Below, in pieces: positions 20,291 to 31,277 of a DNA stretch of 64,000 nucleotides (positions within the stretch are counted from its first letter, which is position 1; every line of letters starts with the position of its first letter). Under the pieces are notes generated by a model, which was not told the DNA's origin, searched no databases, and worked only from the letters and a program-made list of their open reading frames with translations. The stretch is from Ryuthela nishihirai (taxonomy: Eukaryota; Arthropoda; Arachnida; Araneae; Heptathelidae), in assembly GCA_038380435.1 (NCBI GenBank), contig JAWZYU010000119.1, forward strand, positions 248,001 through 312,000, written 5' to 3'. The position numbers and the translations under genes were made by a program.

Positions 20291-20559
20291 ATGTTACTTT
20301 GCCATACTGACTGAAATGGCTGGAAATAACATCCGGTTCCATTTCAGTTGGCATACCCGTAACTGGTATGGTACATTTTCTGGAACGGCGTTGGTAAGGT
20401 GGGGTCAGGGAGTCTTAGTGGCTCAAAATACATGACGTCATGGCATCTCACTGATTTCTGATAGGTTACTATTGATTTTCAGATATTTAACAAATTATTT
20501 GAATTATTGATTATTTGAACTATCAAGAAAAATAATAGCGCTGGGGTCTGGTAGACGGT
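20291..20559. other. Spacer with CRE palindrome
   Basis: No gene seen. A perfect TGACGTCA lies at 20433-20440. Confidence 0.4.
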
Positions 20560-21021
20560 TTACGTCAACCGTGAACCCTTCCAAAACGAAAGAGGCCCTG
20601 GTATCGTACCGCATCATCGTTTCCGCTCTAACGAAAGTGATATACGTCACTCCCGGTGCCAAAAATTGGACAGTTTCTATTCCTCTTTCACGATGTCTTT
20701 CGCAACAGATTTATAGTCTAAAGACTCGTGTTTGAAGCAGCACGTAAGTTTCCTCTGTAGCCGACGCTCGGCTGCGAGCTGCTCACGGGCAGCCATTTCG
20801 GCCCCTTAGCAATGGCCGCCTCAGGCACCAAGTTGTAAACAACTATGGCCGAAACCGAAACCACTTTTAAAAGGACAGAAAAACACTCACTAAGTCTCGT
20901 GCAAAAGTTCGCACAGGCAGCAAAGAAGTCAATCCAATACTGTTCTTCAAGATGCCGTCGATTTCCGAGCCGTTTGTTTTGTACGGGCCATTTTCAGGAA
21001 ATTAACAGTTCACAATCTTAA
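20560..21021. promoter_or_regulatory. CpG-rich divergent promoter-like region
   Basis: GC- and CpG-rich against AT-rich surroundings. Two ATGs in good context face away from each other about 50 bp apart. The minus-strand frame of 40 codons (ATG near 20795) begins MAAREQLAAERRLQRK. The plus-strand frame of 58 codons at 20845-21021 begins MAETETTFKRTEKHSLSLVQ. A short upstream plus-strand frame begins at 20812, and a donor-like CAC|GTAAGT occurs at about 20742. I recognise neither peptide. This may be the captured promoter and first exons of a host gene; transcription is not shown. Confidence 0.4.
20845..21021 (+). CDS. Unrecognised 58-codon frame in CpG-rich region
   Basis: ATG at 20845 with G at +4, preceded by an 8-codon upstream frame, ends in TAA at 21019-21021. 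The peptide starts MAETETTFKRTEKH, is basic and Ser/Cys-rich toward its C terminus (CSSRCRRFPSRLFC), and has no signal peptide or membrane segment. It could be a first coding exon that normally splices onward, or chance. Unit 2 keeps it at 43899-44075. No family recognised. Confidence 0.2.
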   Translation: MAETETTFKRTEKHSLSLVQKFAQAAKKSIQYCSSRCRRFPSRLFCTGHFQEINSSQS

Positions 21022-21038
21022 AAACAAACCAGAGTCCA

Positions 21039-21251
21039 CAGTTTTCGTACAAATCCATATTGGACATTCGCGACGTCTAGTTTTGTATCACGGTCAATAT
21101 TTAAAGTAAGAAAAATTAATGCACCTAGAAAAAAAATCATCTTGTTAACGACGAAAATAAACTTTCGCAATAAATGAACACCGAAAGCAAAGCTTCTTAC
21201 CAGAACAACACTCGGAAATATTCCTCACAAATATGCACTGGAAGGGTGTCG
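21039..21251 (-). repeat. Exon-like repeat, copy c
   Basis: Homologous to copy a over its length, including the far TATGCACTGGAAGG end. A 1-bp loss in the ATTTTTTTCTAG stretch puts a stop in the signal-peptide-like frame, and the donor-side GTAAGG is replaced by GTTTGT. The T-rich acceptor-like stretch is retained. Confidence 0.5.
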
Positions 21252-21451
21252 CGCGCACAAATCCACCGTCTCTAATCTCCTAGGGAGAAAGTCTCTTAGG
21301 GCCACTAGTGTGCAGTAAATTTAAAACATCGGGCTTTAGTTAATTACTCGCGCATGCGCCACACAAAACGAAGCTAGTTCTGTTCGCTAGGAAATTTTAT
21401 ACAGTTCGTTAGGAAGGCTTGTGTATCTAATCAACAGGAAAGAGTTAAGGA
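21252..21451. promoter_or_regulatory. Spacer with NRF1-type palindrome
   Basis: GCGCATGCGC, the NRF1 consensus palindrome, lies at 21350-21359. It is upstream (on the minus strand) of exon-like repeat c, a position where a promoter could sit; this is inference from the motif only. Confidence 0.3.
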
Positions 21452-21691
21452 GTGTTAGAACTGGTGGATTTGTTGAATCAACAACTGGTGGATATTTCCA
21501 AAGGAAATCCTAAAGAATTGAAATCAATATTTCATGTAGTGATGAGATCACACAATGCCAGAATTAGACTGGTGCTGCTGTCCTGGGTGGCCCCACAATT
21601 GCATTCCAAAATATTTTTTTTACTTAAGAATTCATTGTTTTGTCTTTTAATTTATTACAGTTTACACTTGTTACTTAGTTTCTATGTTTAA
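21452..21691 (+). other. Unrecognised exon-like open frame
   Basis: Open for 79 codons from a GTG just after an in-frame stop. The first 50 residues have a balanced, protein-like composition (segments VDLLNQQLVDISKGNPKELK and VVMRSHNARIRLVLLSWV). The rest is F/L-rich low-complexity, so any exon probably ends near 21610. No family recognised and no good start codon. Confidence 0.25.
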
Positions 21692-22216
21692 TTCACACAC
21701 ATAAATAATATCATTTTTATGTGAAATTCGAAAATGGGTCAATAAATTCATAATAATTGTTGTTTTGACCTGAGAGCCAGAGTCATAGAGAATATTTTTA
21801 AATTGACCCCCGTTCTATGCTTTAAGATATCAATCATTAAATTTATGAGGTTAACTGAGTTATCTATTTGAAAATTCGTGGTGGAATTCATTATTTTCTA
21901 CGATAAATGACCGCTCAGTATATTAATTCATCGATTGATTGACTTGTGCTGCCATCTATTGACGAAAGAGGCATATGTGGAAATTGAATGTAAAAAGTTT
22001 GTGAAGCTGTGAAATTGGGCAGTTGCTTAAGTGCGACTGAATGCTTGATTACAACCTAAAAAAAACATATTTATAAATGGCTGAGGGATTTTTAACTTAT
22101 TAATTACTTAGACGGCAAATACTTAAGATACTTAGTAAAAATTCAGTTAATAAAGATTTTCACAAGTCAACTTTCAGTGTTTGTTTCCAGTTCAGATATC
22201 TGAATAAGAGAGCAAG
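21692..22216. other. AT-rich spacer, no gene
   Basis: No supported feature in this interval. Confidence 0.4.
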
Positions 22217-22289
22217 TTGGGTTGTTTTGTTTCTAAGTCGCAGGACCCCCGAGGGCTCAGAGAAGGTTAGGGGTGAGGGGTCCACTGTC
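22217..22289 (-). mobile_element. SINE-1 3' fragment
   Basis: GTTGGGTTGTTTTGTTTCTA ... GAGGGCTCAGAGAAGGTTAG matches the 3' end of SINE-1 in reverse. Confidence 0.6.
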
Positions 22290-22478
22290 ATTCCGAGAGG
22301 CACTTCGGAACACGAATGTTGCCAGATCCCTAAACTATTTTAAATAATAGTTGCCATATACATGTTCTGAACTCAGTTGGAGCGTTCCAATGTCTTTCGG
22401 AGAGGCAGTTCGGAACAGGAAGGTTGCCAGATCCCTAAACCATTTTAAATAATAGTTGCCAGATAGTTCTGAGTGTTT
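22290..22478 (+). repeat. Small TTGCCAGA minisatellite (about 2 monomers)
   Basis: Two diverged monomers of the 2961-4434 repeat directly upstream of G/T module C, mirroring the position of the large array upstream of module A. Confidence 0.85.
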
Positions 22479-22499
22479 TTTGGAGCATTTGTTGCCTGT

Positions 22500-23316
22500 C
22501 TGATGCCTTCCCTTGACTTTTTTTTTATCTGTAGAACGGGTCTGTTTGTCGCGGTTAAACCGCTATTCTGTTGGCGGGAAAGTGCTTAATTTAATTATTC
22601 CTTTGTTCTCTGAGTATCTGGGACTTGCAGACTGTGTCTCCTACACTTTCCTAGTGTCCGTTTACTCTGCTCAGCGCAAATGCAAATGGCGGCCTTTTTT
22701 TGGGCTCTATGGGGGATTTTTAGCAGCTTTTTGTTGCTGGTTTCTTCTGGGGCTACTTCTGGGGCGTTTTTTTGCTAGATTTAGTTACTTTGGGTGGAAT
22801 GGAGAACTAAGGGTGTGTTTTGGGAAAGGGGGGGGGGTGGTTTTTTGGGGCGTGGGAGTCTTTTTTGGAAGTGTTTGGCCACTTTGCATTCCGGGGTTTG
22901 TTTTGGCTTTGCGGCTTTTTCTGTCACTTCAGGTTTGCTTTGGGGGGTGACATCGGGTCTTTTTGGGACCTTTTGTGGCTTTTTTTTTATACTGCGGACA
23001 GCTGGGGTCTGTCAAACCAATGGGGCGTTTTTTGGGCTCCCTATGGAGTCATCTCCGGTGACCTTTGACCCCAGGAAGGGTCTCTGTGACCCCTAACTAG
23101 GGCGCACTTCCGGTCGGTTTGTGACGATTAGGGCGCCCTCTGGGAGCGTTTATGTGCGTGACGTTTGGTTTTTTAGGGGTCACTTCCGTTGGTCGGGATC
23201 ACTTCCAGTTTAGTGTGGGGGTCACTTGCTGTGTGTTTGACCTTCTGGGTCATTTTGGGGCTTTTTTTGAATTTTGGCGAATTTTTTAGTGCTTTTTACG
23301 CGTTTCTTCCCCGTTT
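22500..23316 (+). repeat. G/T-rich promoter-like module C (unit 1/2 junction)
   Basis: Full module of about 817 bp: T-run plus AG, GCGGTTAAACCGC, TTGGCGGGAAA, invariant 16-mer at 22678-22693, and a perfect DR1 complement TGACCTTTGACC at 23059-23070. Downstream CACTTCC sites are at about 23106 (CCGG), 23181 and 23211, the last two with the CCGG core mutated. Confidence 0.85.
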
Positions 23317-24128
23317 GATCCTTCCCTTGACTTCGTTTTCTTTTTTATCTGTAGAACGGGTCTGTTTGTTTGTCGCGGTTAACCGCTATTTTGTTGGCGG
23401 GAAAGTGTTTAATTCAATTATTCCTTTGTTCTCTGACTGTCTGGGGCTTGCAGGCTGTGTCTCTTACACTTTGCTACTGTCCGGTCGCTCTGCTCTGAAG
23501 AAATGCAAATGGCGGCTTGTTTTTGGGCTCTATGGGGGAATCTTAGCTACATTTTGTTCCTGGTTTCTTCTGGGGCGTTTTTTTTTTGCTAGATTTAGTT
23601 ACTTTGGGTTGAATGGAGAACTAAGGGTGTGTTTTGGGAAAGGGGAGGTGGTTTTTTGGAGCGTGGGGAGTCTTTTTTGGGGGTATTTGGCCACTTTGCA
23701 TTCTGGGGTTTGTTTTGGCTTTGCGGCTTTTTCTGTCACTTGAGGTTTGTTTTGGGGGGTGACTTCGGGTCTTTTTGAGACCTTTTGGGGCGTTTTTTTA
23801 TACTGCGGACAGCTGGGGTCGGTCGGACCAATGGGCGTTTTTGGAGTTTTTTGGGCTCCCTATGGGGTCATTTCCGGTGACCTTTGACCACAGGAAGGGT
23901 CTCTGTGACCCCTACCTCGGGGTCACTTCCGGTCGGTTTGTGACGATTAGGGCGCCCTCTGGGAGCGTTTATGTGCGTAACGTTTGGGTTTTTTAGGGGT
24001 CACTTCCGGTTTAGTGTGGGGGTCACTTGCTGTGTGTTTGACCTTCTGCGCCATTTTGGGAATTTTTGGGGCTTTTTTTTTATTTTGGCGAATTTTTTAG
24101 TGCTTTTTACGCGTTTCTTCCCCGTTTC
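23317..24128 (+). repeat. G/T-rich promoter-like module D (spans unit 1/2 boundary)
   Basis: Complete copy of the module seen only in part at 1-557. Invariant 16-mer at 23501-23516; the palindrome is shortened to GCGGTTAACCGC; the E2F-like core is intact. DR1 complement at 23878-23889. Confidence 0.85.
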
Positions 24129-24661
24129 ATGCCTTCCCTGGACTTCGTTTCTTTTTTTATCTGTAGGACGGGTCTGTTTGTCGCGGTAAAACCGCTATTT
24201 TGTTGGCGGGAAAGTGTTTAATTCAATTATTCCTTTGTTCTCTGACTGTCTGGGGCTTGCAGACTGTGTCTCTTACACTTTCCTACTGTCCGGTCGCTCT
24301 GCTCTGAACAAATGCAAATGGCGGCTTGTTTTCGGGCTCTATGGGGGAATTTTAGCTGGATTTTGTTCCTGGTTTCTTCTGGGGGTATTTTTGGGGCGTT
24401 TTTTTGCTAGATTTAGTTTCTTTGGGTGGTATTGAGCACTAAGGGTGTGTTTTTGGAGAAGGGAGTGGGATTATTGGGGAGCAGGGAGTGTTTTTTGGGG
24501 GGTATTTTGGCGCTTTGCATTCTGGGGTTTGTTTTCGCTTTGGGGCTTTTTGCGTCACTTCAGGTGTGTTTTGGGGGTCACTTCCGGTTCTTTGGGGACT
24601 TTTCATTATACTGGGGCCTGTCGGAACACTGGGGGTTTTTTGGGGTTATTTTTTTTTAATG
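24129..24661 (+). repeat. G/T-rich module E, unit 2
   Basis: Counterpart of 558-1090. Differs by A-to-G at the start (CTGTAGGACGG near 24165-24175), a change absent from units 1 and 3. Confidence 0.85.
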
Positions 24662-25271
24662 TTCAGCTCCACCCTCCTGCGATGTGACCGTGCTATAGCT
24701 AAGGAGCTCCTCAATTGAACTCTTGAAACAATATTCCACACTAGCCATCAGAAATAATCAATTCATTTATTCACTTTCCTTACTGGCATTCTTCATTGCT
24801 TTAAAAACATGGATGCCTACAGTTAGATTCCTACGTCAGTATCTTTTAAAACTTGTGGAGCCTTTTTTTCCTAATCTCTTATCTTTTAGGACTATTAACG
24901 CAAAGGATTCATAGGCACTTCGTATTAGACTACATATGGATTTCGAATATTTTGTAAAAACAAATTGGCTTAGTAAAAATTACTCTTAAATAATATAACA
25001 TTATTTTTGTGTTTCTCTTAATAAATAAGAATAATGACGACGAATAAGAATAACTTTACTGATTCGTCCTCACTTGGCTTTAAAGAGAAGAAGGGCGTCT
25101 CATTACAATTCGTAAAAAAGGAATTCTTTTTCTTACTAGCAGGACTGAAAGGGGGGGTATCGATTTTTATCCCTAACGAGATAGATAGATAAATAAATAT
25201 TTTTAACCCATCACAGCTCGGGAAGCAGATGAAGAAAGGGTTAAAATGGCTCCTAGTATTTTAATTGGATA
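24662..25271. repeat. Tail of block I, unit 2, with 540-bp deletion
   Basis: Counterpart of 1091-2240; the junction 25037/25038 joins bases equivalent to 1466 and 2007. Confidence 0.85.
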
Positions 25272-25363
25272 GCGAGCTAGATTAAGAATACCTTAAAGTG
25301 GCGTTTCGGAAAGGAGATAATGGAAAATACGATATTCGTAAAAAATGGAAAAGTACAATTTAC

Positions 25364-25545
25364 CGGCTATTAACAATTCCGTTAATAGCCGATACGCCAT
25401 ACTTTTCTATGGGCCACACTTCGACCAGCGCCCGCCAGTGTCGCCTGCGCTCGACTCCAAGCTGCCGAATGCTCGGAGACCTGCGCAGGCGCCACTGGTG
25501 GCTTCGGGGGCTAGCTCACTATCCCGTGTGGCCAGAGGATAGTGA
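25364..25545. repeat. Three-inverted-repeat cluster, unit 2
   Basis: Counterpart of 2333-2514, all arms intact. Confidence 0.7.
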
Positions 25546-25991
25546 TCGCGAGTCCCCCCCTACCCCCCAAACACGAAGAAATCCACATATCCAACGCCTT
25601 GGGGCAGAGGAAAATGCGGTTCGTGGGAAAGGTTTACAATCTAGGCCAACAGGCAATTTGCTTATATAGTAGGTGAATGCAGCCTTAATAAATTAGCGGT
25701 AGCTAATATTTCCAAGGTTGCGTCATTAAGAATAAGGAATCTGGCAACTTAAAAAATCTGACCGGCGGTCATTCGTTAGAGGTCGTCGAGATCTAATTAA
25801 CTGGCAACTTTCATTCCAATAGGTCGAGTAGTTTTTTTTTTAAAGCCGTCCGAAGGCCCCATAGGAATAACATGGAGGAAACCGTCCGAACACTTGGAAA
25901 ACCTAGGTCGAACAACCGGTTTAATGACGTCACGCAACCACGTTGGCAGAAGTTCGCACTCTTCCCAGAATGCATTTCGCAGAGGTACCAG

Positions 25992-27465
25992 TTGCCAGAT
26001 ACATAATACTAGTTGCCAGATACATTTTCTCAACTCTGATATCAGTCGGAGCTTTTCAGAGGCAATTCGGAAAACGAATGTTGCCAGATACATTTTCTCA
26101 ACTGTGATATCAGTCGGAGCTTTTCAGAGGCAATTCGGAAAACGAATGTTGCCAGATCCTTAAACTATTTTAAATACTAGTTGCCAGATACATTTTCTCA
26201 ACTGTGATATCAGTCGGAGCTTTTCAGAGGCAATTCGGAAAACGAATGTTGCCAGATCCTTAAACTATTTTAAATACTAGTTGCCAGATACATTTTCTCA
26301 ACTCTGATATCAGTCGGAGCTTTTCAGACGCAATTCGGAAAACGAATGTTGCCAGATCCTTAAACTATTTTAAATACTAGTTGCCAGATACATTTTCTCA
26401 ACTCTGATATCAGTCGGAGCTTTTCAGAGGCAATTCGGAAAACGAATGTTGCCAGATCCTTAAACTATTTTAAATACTAGTTGCCAGATACATTTTCTCA
26501 ACTCTGATATCAGTCGGAGCTTTTCAGAGGCAATTCGGAAAACGAATGTTGCCAGATGCTTGAACTATTTTAAATACTAGTTGCCAGATACATTTTCTCA
26601 ACTCTGACATCAGTCGGAGCTTTTCAGAGGCAATTCGGAAAACGAATGTTGCCAGATCCTTAAACTATTTTAAATACCAGTTGCCAGATACATTTTCTCA
26701 ACTCTGAAAGCAGTCGGAGCTTTTCAGAGGCAATTCGGAAAACGAATGTTGCCAGATCCTTAAACTATTTTAAATACTAGTTGCCAGATACATTTTCTCA
26801 ACTCTGATATCAGTCGGAGCTTTTCAGAGGCAATTCGGAAAACGAATGTTGCCAGATCCTTAAACTATTTTAAATACTAGTTGCCAGATACATTTTCTCA
26901 ACTCTGATATCAGTCGCAGCTTTTCAATGTCCTTCGGAGAGGCAATTCGGAAAACGAATGTTGCCAGATCCTTAAACTATTTTAAATACTAGTTGCCAGA
27001 TACATTTTCTCCACTCTGATATCAGTCGGAGCTTTTCAGAGGCAATTCGGAAAACGAATGTTGCCAGATCCTTAAACTATTTTAAATACTAGTTGCCAGA
27101 TACATTTTCTCAACTCTGATATCAGTCGGAGCTTTTGAATGTCCTTCGGATAGGCAGTTCGAAAACCGAATGTTGCCAGATCCCTCAACTATTCTAAATA
27201 CCAGTTGCCAGATACATGTTCTGAACTCTGATCGGAGAGGCGGTTGGTGACAGGAATGTTGCCAGATCCCTAAACTGTTTTAAATAACAGTTGCCAGATA
27301 CATGTTCTGAACTCTGATCGGAGAGGCGGTTGGGAACAGGAATGTTGCCAGATCCCTAAACTATTTTAAATAACAGTTGTCAGATACATGTTCTGATCGG
27401 AGAGGCGGTTGGTGACAGGAATGTTGCCAGATCCCTAAACTATTTGAAATAACAGTTGCCAGATA
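25992..27465 (+). repeat. 100-bp minisatellite array, unit 2
   Basis: Counterpart of 2961-4434 with the same number and order of variant monomers, so the array was copied as part of the whole unit and not independently resized. Confidence 0.95.
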
Positions 27466-27500
27466 CTTCTGAGTGTTTTTTGGAGCATTTCTTGACTGTC

Positions 27501-28861
27501 TGATGCCTTCCCTTGACTTTTTTTTTTATCTGTAGAACGGGTCTGTTTGTCGCGGTTAAACCGCTATTCTGTTGGCGGGAAAGTGCTTAATTCAATTATT
27601 CCTTTGTTCTCTGACTGTCTGGGGCTTGCAGACTGTGTCTCTTACACTTTGCTACTGTCCGGTCGCTCTGCTCTGCACAAATGCAAATGGCGGCTTGTTT
27701 TTGGGCTCTATGGGGGAATTTTAGCTGCATTTTGTTCCTGGTTTCTTCTGGGGCTATTTTTGGGGCGGTTTTTTGCTAGATTTAGTTACTTTGGGTCGAA
27801 TGGAGAACTAAGGGTGTGTTTTGGGAAATGGGAGGTGGTTTTTTGGGGCGTGGGGAGCCTTTTTTGGGGGTATTTGGCCACTTTGCATTCTGGGGTTTGT
27901 TTTGGCTTTGCGGCTTTTTCTGTCACTTCAGGTTTGTTTTGGGGGGTGACTTCGGGTGTTTTTGGGACCTTTTGGGGCGTTTTTGTATACTGCGGACAGC
28001 TGGGGTCTGTCGGACGAATGGGGCGTTTTTGGGGTTTTTATGCTCCCTATGGGGTCATTTCCGGTGACCTTTCACCCCAGGAAGGGACTCTATTACCCCT
28101 ACCTCGGGGTCGCTTACGGTCAGTTTGTGACGATTAGGGCGCCCTCTGGGAGCGTTTATGTGCGTGACGTTTGGGGCTTTTTAGGGGTCACTTCCGGTGG
28201 TCGGGATCACTTCCGGTTTAGTGTGGGGGTCACCTGCTGTGAGTTTGACCTTCTGGGTGATTTTGGCAATTTTTGGGGCTTTTTTTGAATTTTGGCGAAT
28301 TTTTTTGTTATTTTTAAGGCGTTTCTTGCTTGTCTGATGCCTTCCCTGCACTTTTTTTTTTTATCTATAGAATGGGTCTGTTTGTGGCGGTTAAATCGCT
28401 ATTCCGTGGGCGGGAAATTGCATAATTGAATTATTCCTTTGTTCTCTGACTCACTGGGACTTGCAGCGTGTCTGTCTTACACTTTGCTACTGTCCGGTCA
28501 CTCTGCTGTTAGCAAATGCAAATGGCGGCGTTTTTTTGGGCTCTATGGGGGAATTTTAGCTGCTTTTTCTTCCTGGTTTCTTCTGGGGCTATTTCTGGGG
28601 CGTTTTTTTGCTAGATTTAGTCACTTTGGGTGGTATTGAGCACTAAGGGTGTGTTTTTGGAGAAGGGGGTGGGTTTTTTGGGGAGTAGGGAGTGTTTTTT
28701 GGGGGTATTTTGGCGCTTTGCATTCTGGGGTTTGTTTTCGCTTTGGGGCTTTTGCGTCACTTCAGGTGTGTTTTGGGGGTCACTTCCGGTTCTTTGGGGA
28801 CTTTTCATTATACTGGGGCCTGTCGGAACACTGGGGGTGTTTTGGGGTTATTTTTTTTTAA
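27501..28861 (+). repeat. G/T-rich modules A and B, unit 2
   Basis: Module A at 27501-28333 and truncated B at 28334-28861, counterparts of 4470-5830. Confidence 0.85.
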
Positions 28862-29511
28862 TGTTCAGCTCCACCCTCCTGCGATGTGACCGTGCTATAT
28901 CTAAGGAGCTCCTCAATTGAACTCTTGAAACAATATTCCACACTAGCCATCAGAAATAATCAATTCATTTATTCACTTTCCTTACTGGCATTCTTCATTG
29001 CTTTAAAAACATGGATGCCTACAGTTAGATTCCTACGTCAGTATCTTTTAAAACTTGTGGAGCCTTTTTTTCCTAATCTCTTATCTTTTAGGACTATTAA
29101 CGCAAAGGATTCATAGGCACTTCGTATTAGACAACATATAGATTTCGAATATTTTGTAAAAACAAATTGGCTTAGTAAAAACAACTCTTAAATAATATAA
29201 CATTATTTTTGTGTTTCTCTTAATAAAAAAGAATATTGATATTATTTGATGAATTCAATACTTTCTTAAAATCTTTATGAAATTACATATTTGAAAAGGT
29301 TCCTAAGTTTTATGTTTCTAAGAATTCAAACGAAGCATTTTTTCTATTTACAACTTTACAGAGCAGACGTTCTTACTAGCAGGACTGAAAGGGTATAGAT
29401 TTTTATCCCTAACGAGATAGATAAATAAATATTTTTAACCAATCACAGCTCGGGAAGCAGATGAAGAAAGGGTTAAAATGGCTCCTAAAGGTACTCCTAG
29501 TATTTCCTAGA
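28862..29511. repeat. Tail of block II, unit 2
   Basis: Counterpart of 5831-6480. The spacer 29512-30097 that follows corresponds to 6481-7066 and holds the same two TGACGTCA sites. Confidence 0.75.
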
Positions 29512-30097
29512 CTTCAGAATAGGGAATCACCAAATGGACTGATTAAGGTATTTAAATAGGGTTTAAACTTTTCGTATATTTTAATTCTTCCCTATTTAAA
29601 AGAGATGATGGAGTCGTTATTTTCAACCCATCAGATTTAAACGCTCAGATGGCAAAGGATTTCATTGGATACCTAGTTTCATTTCGGAACTGCTCTATTC
29701 TGCACTCTCTGCCATAGCGATGTCATTGCACATGAGATCTGCGCATAGGTATGTAAGGACAGAGCAATGACGTCATCAACATATCACCTTTTCATCGACA
29801 TAGTTATCCTACAGCGCATTCAATCGGAGCATTTATACGTAACAACGTATACATGGACAGCCTTATGACGTCATAACTTCTTTAACCAATCAATTCAAAC
29901 CTTAATCATGTGATCATGTAATACTTATCCTACACGGACTTTACAAATTTATTTTTTTAACCGATGAATTCAAACCTCAATCGTGTCATCAGTAATACCT
30001 TTGTAATATATAATAATACTTAATTACTAATGGTAATCCTATCCCTCGATTTACACGGTACTCAGTTCACACAATTTTGGCTTTCCACGGTGAAAAA

Positions 30098-30188
30098 ATG
30101 CAACCCGTTTCGATTGACACGGTAGTCACTGAGACGTACGTAGAAAGGAAATCTCAGTCACTACCGTGTCAATCGAAACGGGTTGCAT
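30098..30188. repeat. 37-bp-arm hairpin, unit 2
   Basis: Counterpart of 7067-7157 with the same single mismatch. Confidence 0.85.
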
Positions 30189-30351
30189 ATTAGGAGCCTG
30201 GCACGCTACTGACTGAGCCACCGCAATCCTGGCTCCAACTGGAAATGGGGTTCAGGCGTCGGTGGGAAATGTGGGTTTCAAATAAAGTAGTTTCTGAAAA
30301 ACGCCACTTTCAGATATTCCAGTCTTTGTTAAGAACTAGCGGTCGGATCTA

Positions 30352-30561
30352 CAGTCGCTCCAAAAAGTATCCGAACACTATGGTGGATTCAGAAAAAATA
30401 TCTGGCAACGAATTGTTTAGAAATTAATGATCTGGCAACTTTCGTGTCACGTGACACAAAGGTTCCCAGATCACAAATTTCTAAAAAAAAAATCGTTGCC
30501 AGACATTTTTTTCTGAATTCTCTAATCAACCACATTGTTCGGATATTTATTTCAGCGACTG
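30352..30561. mobile_element. Palindromic Tc1/mariner-type MITE, unit 2
   Basis: Counterpart of 7321-7530. An A-to-T change in the A-tract near 30594 lies in the following half-element. Confidence 0.8.
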
Positions 30562-30901
30562 TACACGAAGGTTGCCAGATCACTAATTTATTTTAAAAAA
30601 AAAATCTTTCCCACACGTCTTTTTCTGAATTCTGTAATCAACCAGCGTTCGGATCTTTATTTCAGCGACTGTACATGAAGGTTGCGGAGGTAAAATCTCA
30701 GCGGTGCCCCAGCTGGGACTCGAACCTGGGAAATGCAGATTACGCGCCTGGCACGCTACTGACTGAGCCACCGCAATCCTGGCTCCAACTGGAAATGGGG
30801 TTCAGGCGTCGGTGGGAAATGTGGGTTTCAAATAAATTAGTTTCTGAAAAACGCCACTTTCAGATATTCCAGTCTTTCTTAACAACTAGCGGTCGGATCT
30901 A

Positions 30902-31166
30902 CAGTCGCTCCAAAAAGTATCCGAACACTATGGTGGATTCAGAAAAAATATCTCGCAACGAATTGTTAGAAATTAGTTATCTGGCAACCTTCGTGTCACG
31001 TGACACGAAGGTGGCAAATACTGTTTCCGAATTCTGTAATCAACCATTTCAGCGACTGTAGACGAAGGTTGCCAGATCACTAATTTCTAAAAAAAAAATT
31101 GTTGCCGGATATTTCTTCGGACTTCTCTAGTCCAGAATAGTGTTCAGATATTTTTTTGAGCGACTG
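30902..31166. mobile_element. Rearranged MITE, unit 2
   Basis: Counterpart of 7871-8135. Confidence 0.7.
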
Positions 31167-31277
31167 TACGTCCCCGCCATTTTCCTAATCCGTAAAATGT
31201 TTGTGACATCCACTTTTAGCCCAAGATGTACTGAGAGGTGAAACAACTTCACCTGAAAAAAAAAAAATGATCGCTTT

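Larger units (their letters stand above)
1..23571. repeat. Macrosatellite unit 1 (23,571 bp)
   Basis: The first base here matches 23572 and again 46625, and the three sequences then run in parallel, so this is one head-to-tail unit of a giant tandem repeat. The phase is arbitrary because the window starts inside a G/T-rich module. The unit contains no recognisable intact protein gene; its content is transposon remnants, minisatellites and promoter-like modules described separately. It agrees with unit 3 at nearly all sites where unit 2 differs. The repeat is directly visible; calling it a macrosatellite rather than a local triplication is inference from almost three units filling the window with no flank. 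Confidence 0.97.
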
